64,000 bases of DNA from Pelagerythrobacter marinus (GCF_009827515.1 NZ_WTYO01000003.1:429063-493062); one strand, 5' to 3'; shown: positions 49,350 through 59,038, counted from the stretch's first letter. The notes: generated by a model from the letters alone, not told the origin. Program-made: numbers and translations.

Positions 49350-49687
49350 CCGGCTCCAAGCCACTTACGCCCGACGAAAAGGCGCAAGCCTTCCGTCGGG
49401 CCACTTCCGGCTTCGAGAAGCGCTTCGCCGAACAGATTTCGCGAGGCATGAGCGATGCTGAATTGGCCGCCGCCTTGAAAGAATGCCTGGGCATCTTTGG
49501 CGGCAGCGGAGGTCCCCACTGCATCGATGTCAGCTATCAGGGAGCAGGTTTGAAAATCTGGGCCGCACGCTCTTGCCCCAACCATGTCCTCGAAAAGCCG
49601 GTTTTCGAGGGAAGCGCGACGATTGAGATGGCGCGGCATATCTACGAGATACGTGACCCTGCTGATACGCAGATGCTGCTCTTTTGA
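49346..49687 (+). CDS. Hypothetical protein, 113 residues
   Basis: First half helical (TSGFEKRFAEQISRGMSDAELAAALKECLG split by a short turn), second half beta with GGPHCIDVSYQGAGLKIWAA. Translationally coupled to the gene before it. No family recognised. Confidence 0.65.
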   Translation: MTGSKPLTPDEKAQAFRRATSGFEKRFAEQISRGMSDAELAAALKECLGIFGGSGGPHCIDVSYQGAGLKIWAARSCPNHVLEKPVFEGSATIEMARHIYEIRDPADTQMLLF

Positions 49688-49716
49688 GCGGCATCTGCCT
49701 GAGCGCGCTTTGGGTA

Positions 49717-49778
49717 TTTATGGATAGATTTTTGGATATCAGTTGCTTTTTGGATATTTATGGGTATATTTATGGATA
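49717..49778 (+). repeat. Five copies of TTTWTGGRTA at the start of the second Fic gene
   Basis: Copies at 49717, 49729, 49747, 49757 and 49769. They run through the candidate starts at 49760 and 49772, which favours ATG 49778 as start and suggests an operator for self-control by the Fic protein's C-terminal winged helix. Confidence 0.6.
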
Positions 49779-50830
49779 TGCCCATTCGCACAGACTCACT
49801 GTCCATAACGCCTGAAATTCTCTCTCTCATTGCCGAGATAGATGAGTTCAAGGGTGCGTGGAAAGCGCTGGGCACGCTTGCGCCCGAGCGTCTTTCCGCA
49901 TTGCGCCGTGTGGCGACGATCGAGAGCATCGGTTCTTCGACCCGTATCGAAGGCAGCAAATTGACCGACCGCGAGGTCGAGCGGCTGCTCTCGGACATCG
50001 AGATCAATCGCTTCGATACGCGCGACGAGCAGGAGGTCGCAGGCTACGCTGCCGTCATGGAGACAGTCTTTGCCGATGCAGAGGCGATTGCGCTCACCGA
50101 AAATCATATCCGGCAGCTTCACCGCGACCTTCTCGTGCACAGCCAGAAGGACGAAAGGCATCGGGGCGAATTCAAGACCCATCCCAACAGTGTCAGCGCC
50201 TTCGACCAGGACGGTCGCGAGATCGGCGTCGTGTTCGAGACGGCCACGCCGTTCGACACGCCGCGCCTCATGGAAGAACTGGTACGGTGGACGAATGAGC
50301 GCACGGAGGAGGGCGACCTCCACCCGCTGTTGGTTATCGCCATCTTCGTGGTGGTGTTCCTCGAAATTCATCCGTTTCAGGACGGCAACGGACGCCTCTC
50401 GCGCATTCTCACGACTTTACTACTCTTGCAGGCAGGCTACGCTTATGTGCCTTACAGTTCGCTCGAAAGCGTGATCGAACAGTCCAAGGAAGGCTATTAC
50501 CTCGCCCTGCGTCAGACACAGGGCACGATCCGCACCGACACGCCGGACTGGCAGCCCTGGATCAGGTTCTTCCTGAGCGCTCTCCAGCAGCAGAAGCGCA
50601 GGCTGGAAAAGAAGATCGCGCGTGAGAAGATCATCATCGAGACGCTTCCCGAACTCTCTCTGACCATCCTGGAGCTGGCGCGCGAACATGGCCGTCTGAC
50701 CAATGCCCAGATTGTCGAAATGACCCGCGCCAATCGCAACACGGTCAAAAAGCATCTCGCCTCTCTGGTGGAAGCAGGCCATCTGGAGCAGCACGGCAAG
50801 GGTAAGGGCACCTGGTACGCTCGCAAATAG
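49778..50830 (+). CDS. Fic protein with built-in inhibitory helix and C-terminal winged helix
   Basis: About 350 residues. The inhibitory motif SSTRIEG (S/T-x3-E-G) lies near residue 55, the Fic motif HPFQDGNGRLSR near 198-209, and a C-terminal winged-helix domain (RLTNAQIVEMTRANRNTVKKHL) at ~300-345. This is the class II Fic design common in bacteria: AMP-transferase held off by its own helix, with DNA-binding end. Target unknown. Repeated sites at its start may be its operator. Confidence 0.88.
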   Translation: MPIRTDSLSITPEILSLIAEIDEFKGAWKALGTLAPERLSALRRVATIESIGSSTRIEGSKLTDREVERLLSDIEINRFDTRDEQEVAGYAAVMETVFADAEAIALTENHIRQLHRDLLVHSQKDERHRGEFKTHPNSVSAFDQDGREIGVVFETATPFDTPRLMEELVRWTNERTEEGDLHPLLVIAIFVVVFLEIHPFQDGNGRLSRILTTLLLLQAGYAYVPYSSLESVIEQSKEGYYLALRQTQGTIRTDTPDWQPWIRFFLSALQQQKRRLEKKIAREKIIIETLPELSLTILELAREHGRLTNAQIVEMTRANRNTVKKHLASLVEAGHLEQHGKGKGTWYARK

Positions 50831-50932
50831 CATTGGTGCCAGCGACAAGGATTTCCGCACGGTCTAGGTTCAGAGCAACAGCAATAGGAAGAAACGCAAG
50901 GTGTGTTTTGTATTACAAAACTACCTTGGCAA

Positions 50933-51195
50933 GGGAGACGCTGCGCTCTCCCGTTGCATCCCTCTCGCTGTTGGCGCGGGGGTTAGGCCGCCAAGGATCT
51001 GACTGAACCGTCAGATGTTGGGGCCATCCCCGTGCCAAGTGAACGTGCCGCCGTTCAATCACTCGCATGGAGACTTCGCTCTCCCTGCACCCATCGATCA
51101 AGGGGGCTATCGCGCCGCCCTTGAAACCCACTCGCATCTCATGGAAGCTGCACCACCATCAAGGGAGCGTTCCTGCTCCCCTGAACCCCATGACC
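50933..51195. other. Non-coding array of short GC hairpins
   Basis: The 412 bp between the Fic gene and the convergent herA end show no gene. Stems: GGGAGA/TCTCCC (50933-50952), GGAGA/TCTCC (51069-51084), GGGAGC-6-GCTCCC (51163-51180), followed by CTGAACCCCATGACC (51181-51195). Loop GTTCCTG and this tail recur at 59204-59230 with a different but paired stem. Confidence 0.65.
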
Positions 51196-51242
51196 ATACC
51201 GTGGCGACTAACCCCCGGTTCGGTGCGCGTCACTCGGAGCAG

Positions 51243-52922
51243 CTATCCAGCGGAGGCTTCCGTCTCCCCCTGAAGGACCGGAGGACGTTCCTGTAGACGC
51301 CATCTCCGAACGACGCTCTCGACATACTCGCCGTTGTGATCGGTCGCAGCCCAGCGTGCAGCAAATGGTACATCGGCACTTTGCGGTTGATGCTCTTCGG
51401 CCAGATCGTTGAAGCGCAACCGGACAGGCACCACGCTCCCTTCGCCCACGACCAAGGCCTCCTGAGTGCGCAATGTCGGCAGCACGTTGACGAGACTGCG
51501 CACCGAATCCGGCAGCGCCCGTTGAACGAAATTCTGATCCTGCTCGTTACTCATGCGCAAGGCCACCAATGTGTTGCACTGTGAGAGAATGGACTCGGCC
51601 AGCTCGGAAGGCCGCTGCGAAATCAGTCCCAGGCCCACGCCGTATTTGCGGCCTTCTTTGGCGATGCGCGACAAGGCCTGCTTTGTCGGCTGGAAGGCGG
51701 CGTCATCGCGGCGCGGCGCATAGCGATGGGCTTCCTCGCAGACCAGCACGATAGGCACCTGCACTGGCCTCGGGCTCCACACCGCAAAATCGAATATCAT
51801 CCGGCATAGCACCGAAACCACGACATCAACGACATCCGACGGCACGCCCGACAGGTCGATGATCGAGAGCGGCTTCTCGGAGACCGGTATGCGCAGATAT
51901 TGCCCGACGATATCCTTCAGGTCGTCCTGAACACTCACATCCGGTCTGATCAGAAACGAAAACCGGCTGTCCTGCTGCAAGGTTTGCACCTTGTTCTTGA
52001 TCTTCAGGTAGGGGTCCTTTTTCGAATCCTGCGGCGGCATGTTCGCATCGACATGTTCAAGCAGCTTGCTGAGCTTGTATGGAACCGGCGTATCAACGGT
52101 GATCTTATCCGCATCGATCCCCTGCGTTCCGAAATCCCGCCGCGCAGCTAAGATGGCGTCCTTGAGAATATTGGTCTGGCTCGTCGCCACGAACTCCGTT
52201 TTACCGATAAACAGCGCGACGCTCTCTTCGAAGTTCAACATCCAGTGCGGCAGGTTCAGGCTTGTCGGATCGATGATCTCTGCGTTGTCAGGAAACGCAC
52301 GCCGGTACTCGTTATGCGGATCGAGAAGGATCATGTGCGCTTTTGGCGCGACATCCAGAATTGAACGAAGCAGCACGGTGACGGAGCATGATTTTCCCGA
52401 CCCGGTCGTGCCCAGCACGGCGAAGTGCTTACCCAGAAGCTCGTCCGTGAGCAGATAGACGGGCAGTGAAGCCGCCTGAGAAAGACTGCCAACATGGATG
52501 CTGGGCTTATCCGGGCGATGATAGATGCGGGCCAGCTCCGCCACGCTGGCGACAAATATACCCTGGCCGGGAAGAGGATAAGTCACTACGCCGCGCTGAA
52601 AGGCAAACTCACTTTCGCCAAGGCCGGTGCGGACTGCTTCGCCGAACAGTTCGATCTCCAGCCATTTGGCATTGGAAGCTGATTCAGGATGAGCGGTGCT
52701 ATTACCTTCGAGTAATGTCTCTGTCATACGCAGCGCGGTCACCACGCCGAATACAAGCTTGTCTCCGGCTTCGATTTTCACGATGGAGCCCACTTGGCCC
52801 ACCGTGTAGCGTCGGCTCCTGTACGTACGGTGTAGGTCTTCCACAGTGCCTTCAAGTTCGCCGATGACTTTCGATCCGGAAACCTCGACGACGCGGCCGA
52901 TTTTTAGAATTGGATCGCTCAT
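51243..52922 (-). CDS. HerA-like ATPase/translocase of the SIR2-HerA module
   Basis: About 559 residues. HAS-barrel-like N-terminus (residues ~1-65), Walker A GTTGSGKS (171-178), Walker B IVLVCEEA (391-398), arginine-rich RYAPRRDDA and the SQRPSELAESILSQCNTLVALRM segment typical of HerA/DUF87. HerA forms a hexameric ring; with SIR2 it makes a complex that depletes NAD upon phage infection. Last gene of the operon, overlapping the SIR2 gene by 4 bp. Confidence 0.92.
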   Translation of the reverse strand: MSDPILKIGRVVEVSGSKVIGELEGTVEDLHRTYRSRRYTVGQVGSIVKIEAGDKLVFGVVTALRMTETLLEGNSTAHPESASNAKWLEIELFGEAVRTGLGESEFAFQRGVVTYPLPGQGIFVASVAELARIYHRPDKPSIHVGSLSQAASLPVYLLTDELLGKHFAVLGTTGSGKSCSVTVLLRSILDVAPKAHMILLDPHNEYRRAFPDNAEIIDPTSLNLPHWMLNFEESVALFIGKTEFVATSQTNILKDAILAARRDFGTQGIDADKITVDTPVPYKLSKLLEHVDANMPPQDSKKDPYLKIKNKVQTLQQDSRFSFLIRPDVSVQDDLKDIVGQYLRIPVSEKPLSIIDLSGVPSDVVDVVVSVLCRMIFDFAVWSPRPVQVPIVLVCEEAHRYAPRRDDAAFQPTKQALSRIAKEGRKYGVGLGLISQRPSELAESILSQCNTLVALRMSNEQDQNFVQRALPDSVRSLVNVLPTLRTQEALVVGEGSVVPVRLRFNDLAEEHQPQSADVPFAARWAATDHNGEYVESVVRRWRLQERPPVLQGETEASAG

Positions 52923-53998
52923 GCCGCTTTCCCCGCGATGAAATCGACCAGGTTCTCAAACTTCCAAAGGTCCGCTTTGAGAACTGCCTTGGCGGCATCG
53001 GCATCAAGGGCGTGACCGATAAATGTGCCGGTCTGGTCGTCGCCTATGAAGGCATTAAACCGGGAATCGCACCGCTCGCTATAGGCTTTTAGCCTCTCAT
53101 CCTGCTTGCCGCGATCCTGTTCGGGGCCGATAAAGGCGATTACGGTTAGATTGCTGTTACTGGCATTGACGGCATCGCAGATCGCTTCATTGATATGCTC
53201 ATCATTAAAGCTGTAACCGAGCACGATCAGGCAGTTGTTGACGCCCACAATCCGTAGCCGGTTTCTGAACCTGCCGATCAGCGTTTCGTAGACGCCGTAC
53301 TGGGTCTGAAGATATTTCTGCTCGGAAGGATAGACGACGATAGGCTCGTCCGCTGCGTCTTCATTCGCGTTACGTCCGCGCCGCACACAACCGCTTGCAT
53401 CGCGTGTCCAGTTGATCGAGCCGTGCAGCTTGAATATCCGGTATGCTATCCCGGTACTGGCTTCATCAAATGTTCCTGCATCGAACCAGCCCCGATTGGT
53501 GCCCCGGAATCCGTCTGTGTACGGCAGTCTCAGGGAATCCAGACTGGCTTCCAGCAACGTATCGTAATTCAGACTGAAAATGTCGCGCGGCCCGCGATCA
53601 CGGGGACCTCGCAGGCGCTGCAAGAAACGTTCGTGGTATGAACCGGCCTTCCAGTCGTCAGCGACTTCATTCACGATCTTCTTCTTGATGTCGGTGAGCC
53701 AGATATCAATCTCATCGACACTAAGGCTGTGACCGTCGGCGCTGGAAATGGTGTCCAGAATATCCCGGTAGCGGACCAGGTAGTTGATCAGATCTTCGAT
53801 GGTCGCCGCACGGTCACCGGAGGTCTTGAGCGCGCCAAAATGCTCATTGAGTTTCGCGTCGGCGTTTTGGAGGACGTTCTCGGTCAGTTTGCCGATCAGC
53901 GGTTTGCCTGCGCACATGCTGCATCCGGCCCCCAGCAAGAAGCAGGTGTCGTTACCCGTCAGCCACTCAGTAATTTGTTCTCGTACATCTGTTGTCAT
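52919..53998 (-). CDS. SIR2-family NADase of the SIR2-HerA module
   Basis: About 359 residues. NAD-binding and catalytic marks of the SIR2 fold: FLLGAGCSMCAGKP near residue 20, SLNYDTLLEASL, KLHGSINW with the catalytic histidine, and NCLIVLGYSFNDEHIN. Defence SIR2 enzymes hydrolyse NAD to stop phage growth. ATG 53998 lies 29 bp after the upstream stop; ATG 54064 would overlap by 37 bp. Overlaps herA by 4 bp. Confidence 0.92.
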   Translation of the reverse strand: MTTDVREQITEWLTGNDTCFLLGAGCSMCAGKPLIGKLTENVLQNADAKLNEHFGALKTSGDRAATIEDLINYLVRYRDILDTISSADGHSLSVDEIDIWLTDIKKKIVNEVADDWKAGSYHERFLQRLRGPRDRGPRDIFSLNYDTLLEASLDSLRLPYTDGFRGTNRGWFDAGTFDEASTGIAYRIFKLHGSINWTRDASGCVRRGRNANEDAADEPIVVYPSEQKYLQTQYGVYETLIGRFRNRLRIVGVNNCLIVLGYSFNDEHINEAICDAVNASNSNLTVIAFIGPEQDRGKQDERLKAYSERCDSRFNAFIGDDQTGTFIGHALDADAAKAVLKADLWKFENLVDFIAGKAA

Positions 53999-54027
53999 TC
54001 CTTCTTGCCCCGCAAAATCGATGTCGA

Positions 54028-57000
54028 CTACTCCGGAATAGGCACTGATTTCACAGTGTCCCAATCCGTTTCTGACAGATTGAAAATCTCACCAATACGC
54101 CTTTCCAGCCGCGTCCGCATGTCCGCCAACGCGCGTTCGCGTCGCCGGATTTCATGCGGCGTTCGAGCCGCAGCCAGTTCATCAGTGGCCGTCACCACGC
54201 GGCGCGCCAGCGCTTCAATCTCGGCTCTGTGCGCGTCATCCGGGATCGGCACAGGAAGGCTTTGAATGAACTGTTTGCCGTGTGAATAGTAGCCGCCCCT
54301 GAAGGGGCTGGTGTTCGTCCGTATCATCGCTTCACACAGTGGATGATTCAGCACCGCCAGTAGATAAAGAGTGGAAACCGGACCATCGCCCTTTGCACGG
54401 ATCATGTAATAGGGGCCATTTCCGCCGCCTGTGAACAGGATGTTGGTCTCGTCAAAGGCGTAACGCGGTTCCACAGACAGAACCGGCAATATGATCTTTG
54501 GCCGGTCAAACTTGGTGAGGCTTTGGGAACGGCCATATTGGTACCACTGGCGCTCATCCGCAGAACCACCGACAATGTTGCGCCGCTCAAGGTCCTCCCG
54601 GCGAGCATTTAGATACGCCCAGCATAAGGGGTAGCGGTCAGCCATCTCACCAGGCTGGATCAGTCGCGCACGCGTCCGTCCATTCTCGTTGGCGATCAGT
54701 TCATACGGAAAGATCATCCACGCGTTCGCCTCGGGGCGAGTATATGCATAAAGCGGTGCATCGAGCAGGCAGGGACGCAGAATGTCGCGCTCGAGCCTCC
54801 AGTCCTGATTGTCCCAGCGGAAGGTGATCGTATCGGCGTCTGAGGCGGTCTCGCGCACAATGTAGATTTTGTCCGCGCTGGTTTGCACGCCAACTTCGAC
54901 GTCCGCCACCGCCGAAAGTCGTTCAGGGTATGTCGCTCTGATGCGTTCGAACAAAGCTCGCACCTCTTCGTCCGCGAACTCCCATGGCGCTTCGCCGAAC
55001 GCATCGGTATCATAGGTGGTCACCGGCCCCTTTTGGCCATAACGCCATGCTTCTAGTGGTCCGGCTTTTTCTACCGCAACGGATTGAGAGCCCGCGCAAT
55101 CGAGAATCAGAATGCAGGTGTAGTTCGCGGTCCCTCGCCCGAAGACCTGCTTGACCCCGAAATGTACGATTTCACGAAGAACGGACTTACCGCCGAGAAG
55201 GCTGCGCAGCGCGCGGCCTGCCTGAATCGTCATGAATTTATGAGGAACGATGACACCGATGCGCCCTCCATTCTTCGCGAGCGCAAGCGAGCGCTCTATG
55301 AACAGGGCATATTTGTCGTAATTATCCTGTCGGGCCGTCGTGTAGGGTGAATTTTCCGCATGATAATAGGCGATCTCTTCAGGCGAAAAAGCCACCATAT
55401 TTTGAATGCGGACATAGGGAGGGTTGCCGACAACGACATCAAAGCCACCGCTTACCATTTCCGCCGGAAATTCTTCCTCCCAGCTAAAGGGGTTGACCTT
55501 GTCGCGGACTTCCCCAGGCATCTCCCCGCATGCGATTTGCCATTCAGATGTGCTGACAAGGGAATTGCCGCACCGGATCGTACCGCTCAACGAGGGAAGC
55601 GCCGGGTGCTTATGGGTGGTCACATAGTCCTTGAGCGCAGCTTCGCTCTCGTCTTCGATCAGCTTGAGCAACAGGCTGAATTGCGCGACCTCAACGGCAT
55701 TCGGATCGATATCTACGCCGCGCAAGTGACCGAGAAGGATGCGCCGCTTTTCGCCGAAGGTTAGTTTCCACTGACCTGCCCCGGCCTCATAGATTTCCCG
55801 GCCTGCATGTGCCTGGGGATCATGGCTCACATACCAGTCCAAATAGTGGCCCAGCATGAAGTCGTAGGAGGACAGCAAGAATATGCCCGACCCGCAACAC
55901 GTATCGGCGACGGTAAAGCCTTCAAGCTCCTGCGGAGACTTCCCTGCAATGGCCGGCCCGATCGTGCGCTCGACAATGGTGTCGGCGATGAAACTCGGTG
56001 TAGGGACAACTCCGCCGCTTTCCCTGACTTCCGGCTTGCTGACGATCTCGACTGCGCCGCCACCGACGGTGATCACTTCGCCTAGGAACTGTTCGTAGAT
56101 TTCGCCGAGCACTTCGGTCTCGACGACTGCGAAGGTATAAGGACTTTGTGGATAATACAGCTCGGAAATGATGCTGCTGAGTGTTGCATCGCTGATCCGG
56201 ATGCCCAGCCGTTCATCATCAAGAAGGCTGAACAGACCGGAATCGTAAAATTCGTCAGCGCGCCGTAGCACTTCCATCAGCGCATCGAAGGTTGCACTTC
56301 CGCCGAGGTTCTTGAGAGTCTCGTATTTTTCAATCTCGCGGTCTTCGCAGATTCGAAGAAAAACGATGCGGGACAAGAAGAGCTGCACCGCGTAGGTGAG
56401 TTCTTCCGATGTAAGGCCGGGGGTGTTGGCATGAATGTCCACGGCAAGGCGCTCGCGCCAGTCACGTACCTGCGAGAGAAAATAGTCGTCGAATTGCTCT
56501 GCGCCGTGTCTGGTCGCATCGATGGCAAAATGCCGGTCGAAATTCCCCGAATAAACAGCCTCACGGGAGAGAAGGAGCCAGAGTTCATCGAACCGCTCTT
56601 CAAACTCTTCGTATCCCACAAGACAAAGCCGCGCGACGTGTGCCTCATCCGTCTCTGTGGGTACAGGCTGGCAATCGTATACCGCCAGTTGATGGAAGTT
56701 GGTGACAACCGAAATCGGCAGGCTCGCGGAATATCCATAGCGTCGGGTCTGGAACGCGGGAGCGCGCTCCTTGTCGATGCGGACACTCGGTTTCTTTGCT
56801 TCTACAAAAAGTTTGCGCTGGCGAGCGAGCCGCAACTCATAGTCCGGACGTTTGGATAAACGCTCATCGCCGACTTCCACGGTGGCCTCTTCAATCACCT
56901 CCCGAAACGTCAACGGATGTCCGGCCATGTTGTGAACGTCCCAGCCGAACGCCTCAAGCAACGGCGTGATGAATTCGGTACGTGCCTGCGTTTCGTTGTA

Positions 57001-57096
57001 AGTGGACCGCAAGTGGTCTGCTTCGTTATGCTTGAACCGTTTGACAAGTTCGGCCACTTGCGCTCGTGCGCGGTCCTTTGGGTCGCCGCCGGTCAC
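54028..57096 (-). CDS. Eco57I-like type IIG restriction-methylation enzyme
   Basis: About 1022 residues. N-terminal nuclease site RPDYELRL...LFVEAKKPS (D85, E99, K101), a helical linker, then an N6-adenine methylase: motif X-like GGVVPTPSFI (361-370), motif I ADTCCGSGIF (397-406), motif IV NPPY (558-561), and a C-terminal target-recognition region (TSPFRGGYYSHGKQF... LPVPIP). Cleavage and methylation in one chain, as in Eco57I. Overlaps the companion methylase gene by 4 bp. Confidence 0.9.
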   Translation of the reverse strand: MTGGDPKDRARAQVAELVKRFKHNEADHLRSTYNETQARTEFITPLLEAFGWDVHNMAGHPLTFREVIEEATVEVGDERLSKRPDYELRLARQRKLFVEAKKPSVRIDKERAPAFQTRRYGYSASLPISVVTNFHQLAVYDCQPVPTETDEAHVARLCLVGYEEFEERFDELWLLLSREAVYSGNFDRHFAIDATRHGAEQFDDYFLSQVRDWRERLAVDIHANTPGLTSEELTYAVQLFLSRIVFLRICEDREIEKYETLKNLGGSATFDALMEVLRRADEFYDSGLFSLLDDERLGIRISDATLSSIISELYYPQSPYTFAVVETEVLGEIYEQFLGEVITVGGGAVEIVSKPEVRESGGVVPTPSFIADTIVERTIGPAIAGKSPQELEGFTVADTCCGSGIFLLSSYDFMLGHYLDWYVSHDPQAHAGREIYEAGAGQWKLTFGEKRRILLGHLRGVDIDPNAVEVAQFSLLLKLIEDESEAALKDYVTTHKHPALPSLSGTIRCGNSLVSTSEWQIACGEMPGEVRDKVNPFSWEEEFPAEMVSGGFDVVVGNPPYVRIQNMVAFSPEEIAYYHAENSPYTTARQDNYDKYALFIERSLALAKNGGRIGVIVPHKFMTIQAGRALRSLLGGKSVLREIVHFGVKQVFGRGTANYTCILILDCAGSQSVAVEKAGPLEAWRYGQKGPVTTYDTDAFGEAPWEFADEEVRALFERIRATYPERLSAVADVEVGVQTSADKIYIVRETASDADTITFRWDNQDWRLERDILRPCLLDAPLYAYTRPEANAWMIFPYELIANENGRTRARLIQPGEMADRYPLCWAYLNARREDLERRNIVGGSADERQWYQYGRSQSLTKFDRPKIILPVLSVEPRYAFDETNILFTGGGNGPYYMIRAKGDGPVSTLYLLAVLNHPLCEAMIRTNTSPFRGGYYSHGKQFIQSLPVPIPDDAHRAEIEALARRVVTATDELAAARTPHEIRRRERALADMRTRLERRIGEIFNLSETDWDTVKSVPIPE

Positions 57097-58841
57097 TTAC
57101 TCGCCGTCCTTTTGGCCCGTCTACGTCCCAGCCGCCGGTCACGCATCTTCTCCCAGATCGCTTGCAACAAACGGCAATCGTTTCTGGAAAGCCCCATCTG
57201 ACCCATTAGCACCAGCCGGTTGTTTTCTTCGAGGACATCGGCGAGACGACCGTCCCGCACCAGCCGATCAGCTTCCGGTATCGACATGGCGGGGCCAAGT
57301 TTGGCAGGCATCAATAGCTTTTCGGCTTCAGTCGGCTCAAGCTCAAGCACGCCGCCGCCATAGCTCCGTCCTTCGATCTCAGCCGAGGCCGCCGTCAGAT
57401 AGGTATATGTGTTGGCAATCACCGCGCGCGGATTCTCGGTCTTACAGCGCATCCGGTGGATCGTATCGGTGGATGTCGCTTCTGTGGTATTGAGAACAAC
57501 GCGCGGGAAATCATATATCTGCCGGAACACGAATGCATCGGGCACCCACACTGACGGGACCGCATACCAAGGCGTGCGGATAGAGCATTTATATCCCTTA
57601 TGAACCTTCTCTTCCTCGCCGAGGCGGATATAGCTCTCGAGGGCGCCTTTAGGTTTTGAGCCGTTGATCGGAGCAAGGTGCAGCATGTGGACGCGCTGAT
57701 CCTGCGCCGACAGCTCCTTCCAGTCACGCTTCCCGATGGATGCTCCGTGCAGGTGCGCTGAACGGGAGACTAGGGGCATGGTATGGCCTTGCAGGCCGCG
57801 CTTCTCGATTTCGCTCTGCCGCAGCACGAAAAACTGGTTCTTGCCCGTCACGACGCCCACATTCACCGACGCATAGGTACTCAGCGGCGTCGCCACTCCC
57901 GACGTGCGCAACTTGCGCATGAACGCGATTTCTTCAGCGCTCAGGAAGTACTTAAGCCACTTTTCGCTATCGTGGCAGATGGTCTTGGGCGACGCCCCCT
58001 TGAGCACTGAGGCCGGCTTGCGCTTGACGATGTGGGCGACCGAAGCGCTTTCCGTCAGCGTCACCTGGCAGGGATTAGTTTCACAAGGCGCTTCACGTGC
58101 GTCGTCGGCAAGAAGTAGCAACACTTCCTGTTCCGCCTTCTCAAAAAACAACTCATTGCAGGCGATCAAATCGATCTTGCCGAACCTGTCGGTAAGGAAT
58201 GAGCGTAGTTGAGCCGCATAGCTGACTTGTAAAAGTTCGGCTGGCAATACCAGTGCCATGCGTCCTCCGGCTTTCAACGAGGCCGCGGCGGCCACAACGA
58301 ACGGCACCCAGATGTTCGTCAGACGATTAGGGGAGAGGCCTTGGCCCACCATAATATCCATGGCGCGGCTTCGATGCGGCTCAGGAAAACTCTGGTACCG
58401 GATGAATGGAGGATTGCCGACCACAGCATCAAACAGAGGCCTATTGCGACGGCTCCACCAAGCGAAGAAATCGCTCGTCTCCACAACGTCCGCAGCGCGA
58501 TGGCCCAGCTGGCTGCGGAGCCGTTGGCGCGCCTTGTCGGCTTCGTCCGACAATATCTCTACTCCGAACAGGTGGTTCGCCCGCGAAGGTCCCTTGGCTC
58601 CCAGCGTCGCAAGCCTGTCCGTGGCTGCGAGCAGGAACTCGCCGTCACCGCAGCTCGGTTCCAGAATCAAGTCATTGGCGTCCCGGATCGCCCAATCGCA
58701 CAGCCACCGCGCCAGACTATCGGACGTGTAGTAGCCCCCGCGCAGCTTGTCGGGATCGAGTTCGCTGAAACGTCCGCTGTTGGTCCGTTCGGCGCTGCTT
58801 ACCGGACTTCGTTGCGTGGAAATGCGAGACAGTTCGGTCAT
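57093..58841 (-). CDS. N6-adenine DNA methylase, Eco57I family companion
   Basis: About 582 residues. Motif X GGYYTSDSLARWL (35-47), motif I LEPSCGDGEFL (60-70), motif IV VVGNPPFIRY (140-149), then a target-recognition region with GVVTGKNQFFVL and YPxxY-like NTYTYLTA. No nuclease motif, so it would protect host DNA, as the separate methylase does beside Eco57I. Its ATG overlaps the stop of the RHH gene and its end overlaps the next gene, each by 4 bp. Confidence 0.9.
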   Translation of the reverse strand: MTELSRISTQRSPVSSAERTNSGRFSELDPDKLRGGYYTSDSLARWLCDWAIRDANDLILEPSCGDGEFLLAATDRLATLGAKGPSRANHLFGVEILSDEADKARQRLRSQLGHRAADVVETSDFFAWWSRRNRPLFDAVVGNPPFIRYQSFPEPHRSRAMDIMVGQGLSPNRLTNIWVPFVVAAAASLKAGGRMALVLPAELLQVSYAAQLRSFLTDRFGKIDLIACNELFFEKAEQEVLLLLADDAREAPCETNPCQVTLTESASVAHIVKRKPASVLKGASPKTICHDSEKWLKYFLSAEEIAFMRKLRTSGVATPLSTYASVNVGVVTGKNQFFVLRQSEIEKRGLQGHTMPLVSRSAHLHGASIGKRDWKELSAQDQRVHMLHLAPINGSKPKGALESYIRLGEEEKVHKGYKCSIRTPWYAVPSVWVPDAFVFRQIYDFPRVVLNTTEATSTDTIHRMRCKTENPRAVIANTYTYLTAASAEIEGRSYGGGVLELEPTEAEKLLMPAKLGPAMSIPEADRLVRDGRLADVLEENNRLVLMGQMGLSRNDCRLLQAIWEKMRDRRLGRRRAKRTASK

Positions 58842-59038
58842 CTTGGCTGCCTCACGTGAAAAAGCGGTTGTTCATCGCGAAGCAGGCGCTCGATCGCCTC
58901 ACGCACAACCCAGGCGACCGAGACTTTGTTCTTGTTGGCGATTTCCAGCAGCTCGGCGTGCTGCTCCGGCGTCAGGCTTACCGACAGTCGATGGGCGGAC
59001 TTGTCCATTTTTTTCTTTCTTTGGGGTGATCGCGGCAT
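58838..59038 (-). CDS. Small ribbon-helix-helix (CopG-like) protein
   Basis: About 66 residues (56 if started at ATG 59008). RLSVSLTPEQHAELLEIANKN and VSVAWVVREAIERLL give the strand-helix-helix of RHH DNA-binding proteins. First gene of the five-gene operon and probably its autorepressor: CACCA/TGGTG sites lie just upstream at 59059-59098. Confidence 0.82.
   Translation of the reverse strand: MPRSPQRKKKMDKSAHRLSVSLTPEQHAELLEIANKNKVSVAWVVREAIERLLRDEQPLFHVRQPR

Noticed and set aside
50831..51242. CRISPR array
   Set aside because: The hairpins differ in sequence and spacing, there are no constant repeats with unique spacers, and no cas gene is in the window.
51243..59038. BREX or DISARM system
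   Set aside because: No PglZ, BrxC, DrmA or DrmB equivalents; the methylases are Eco57I-like and the partners are SIR2 and HerA.
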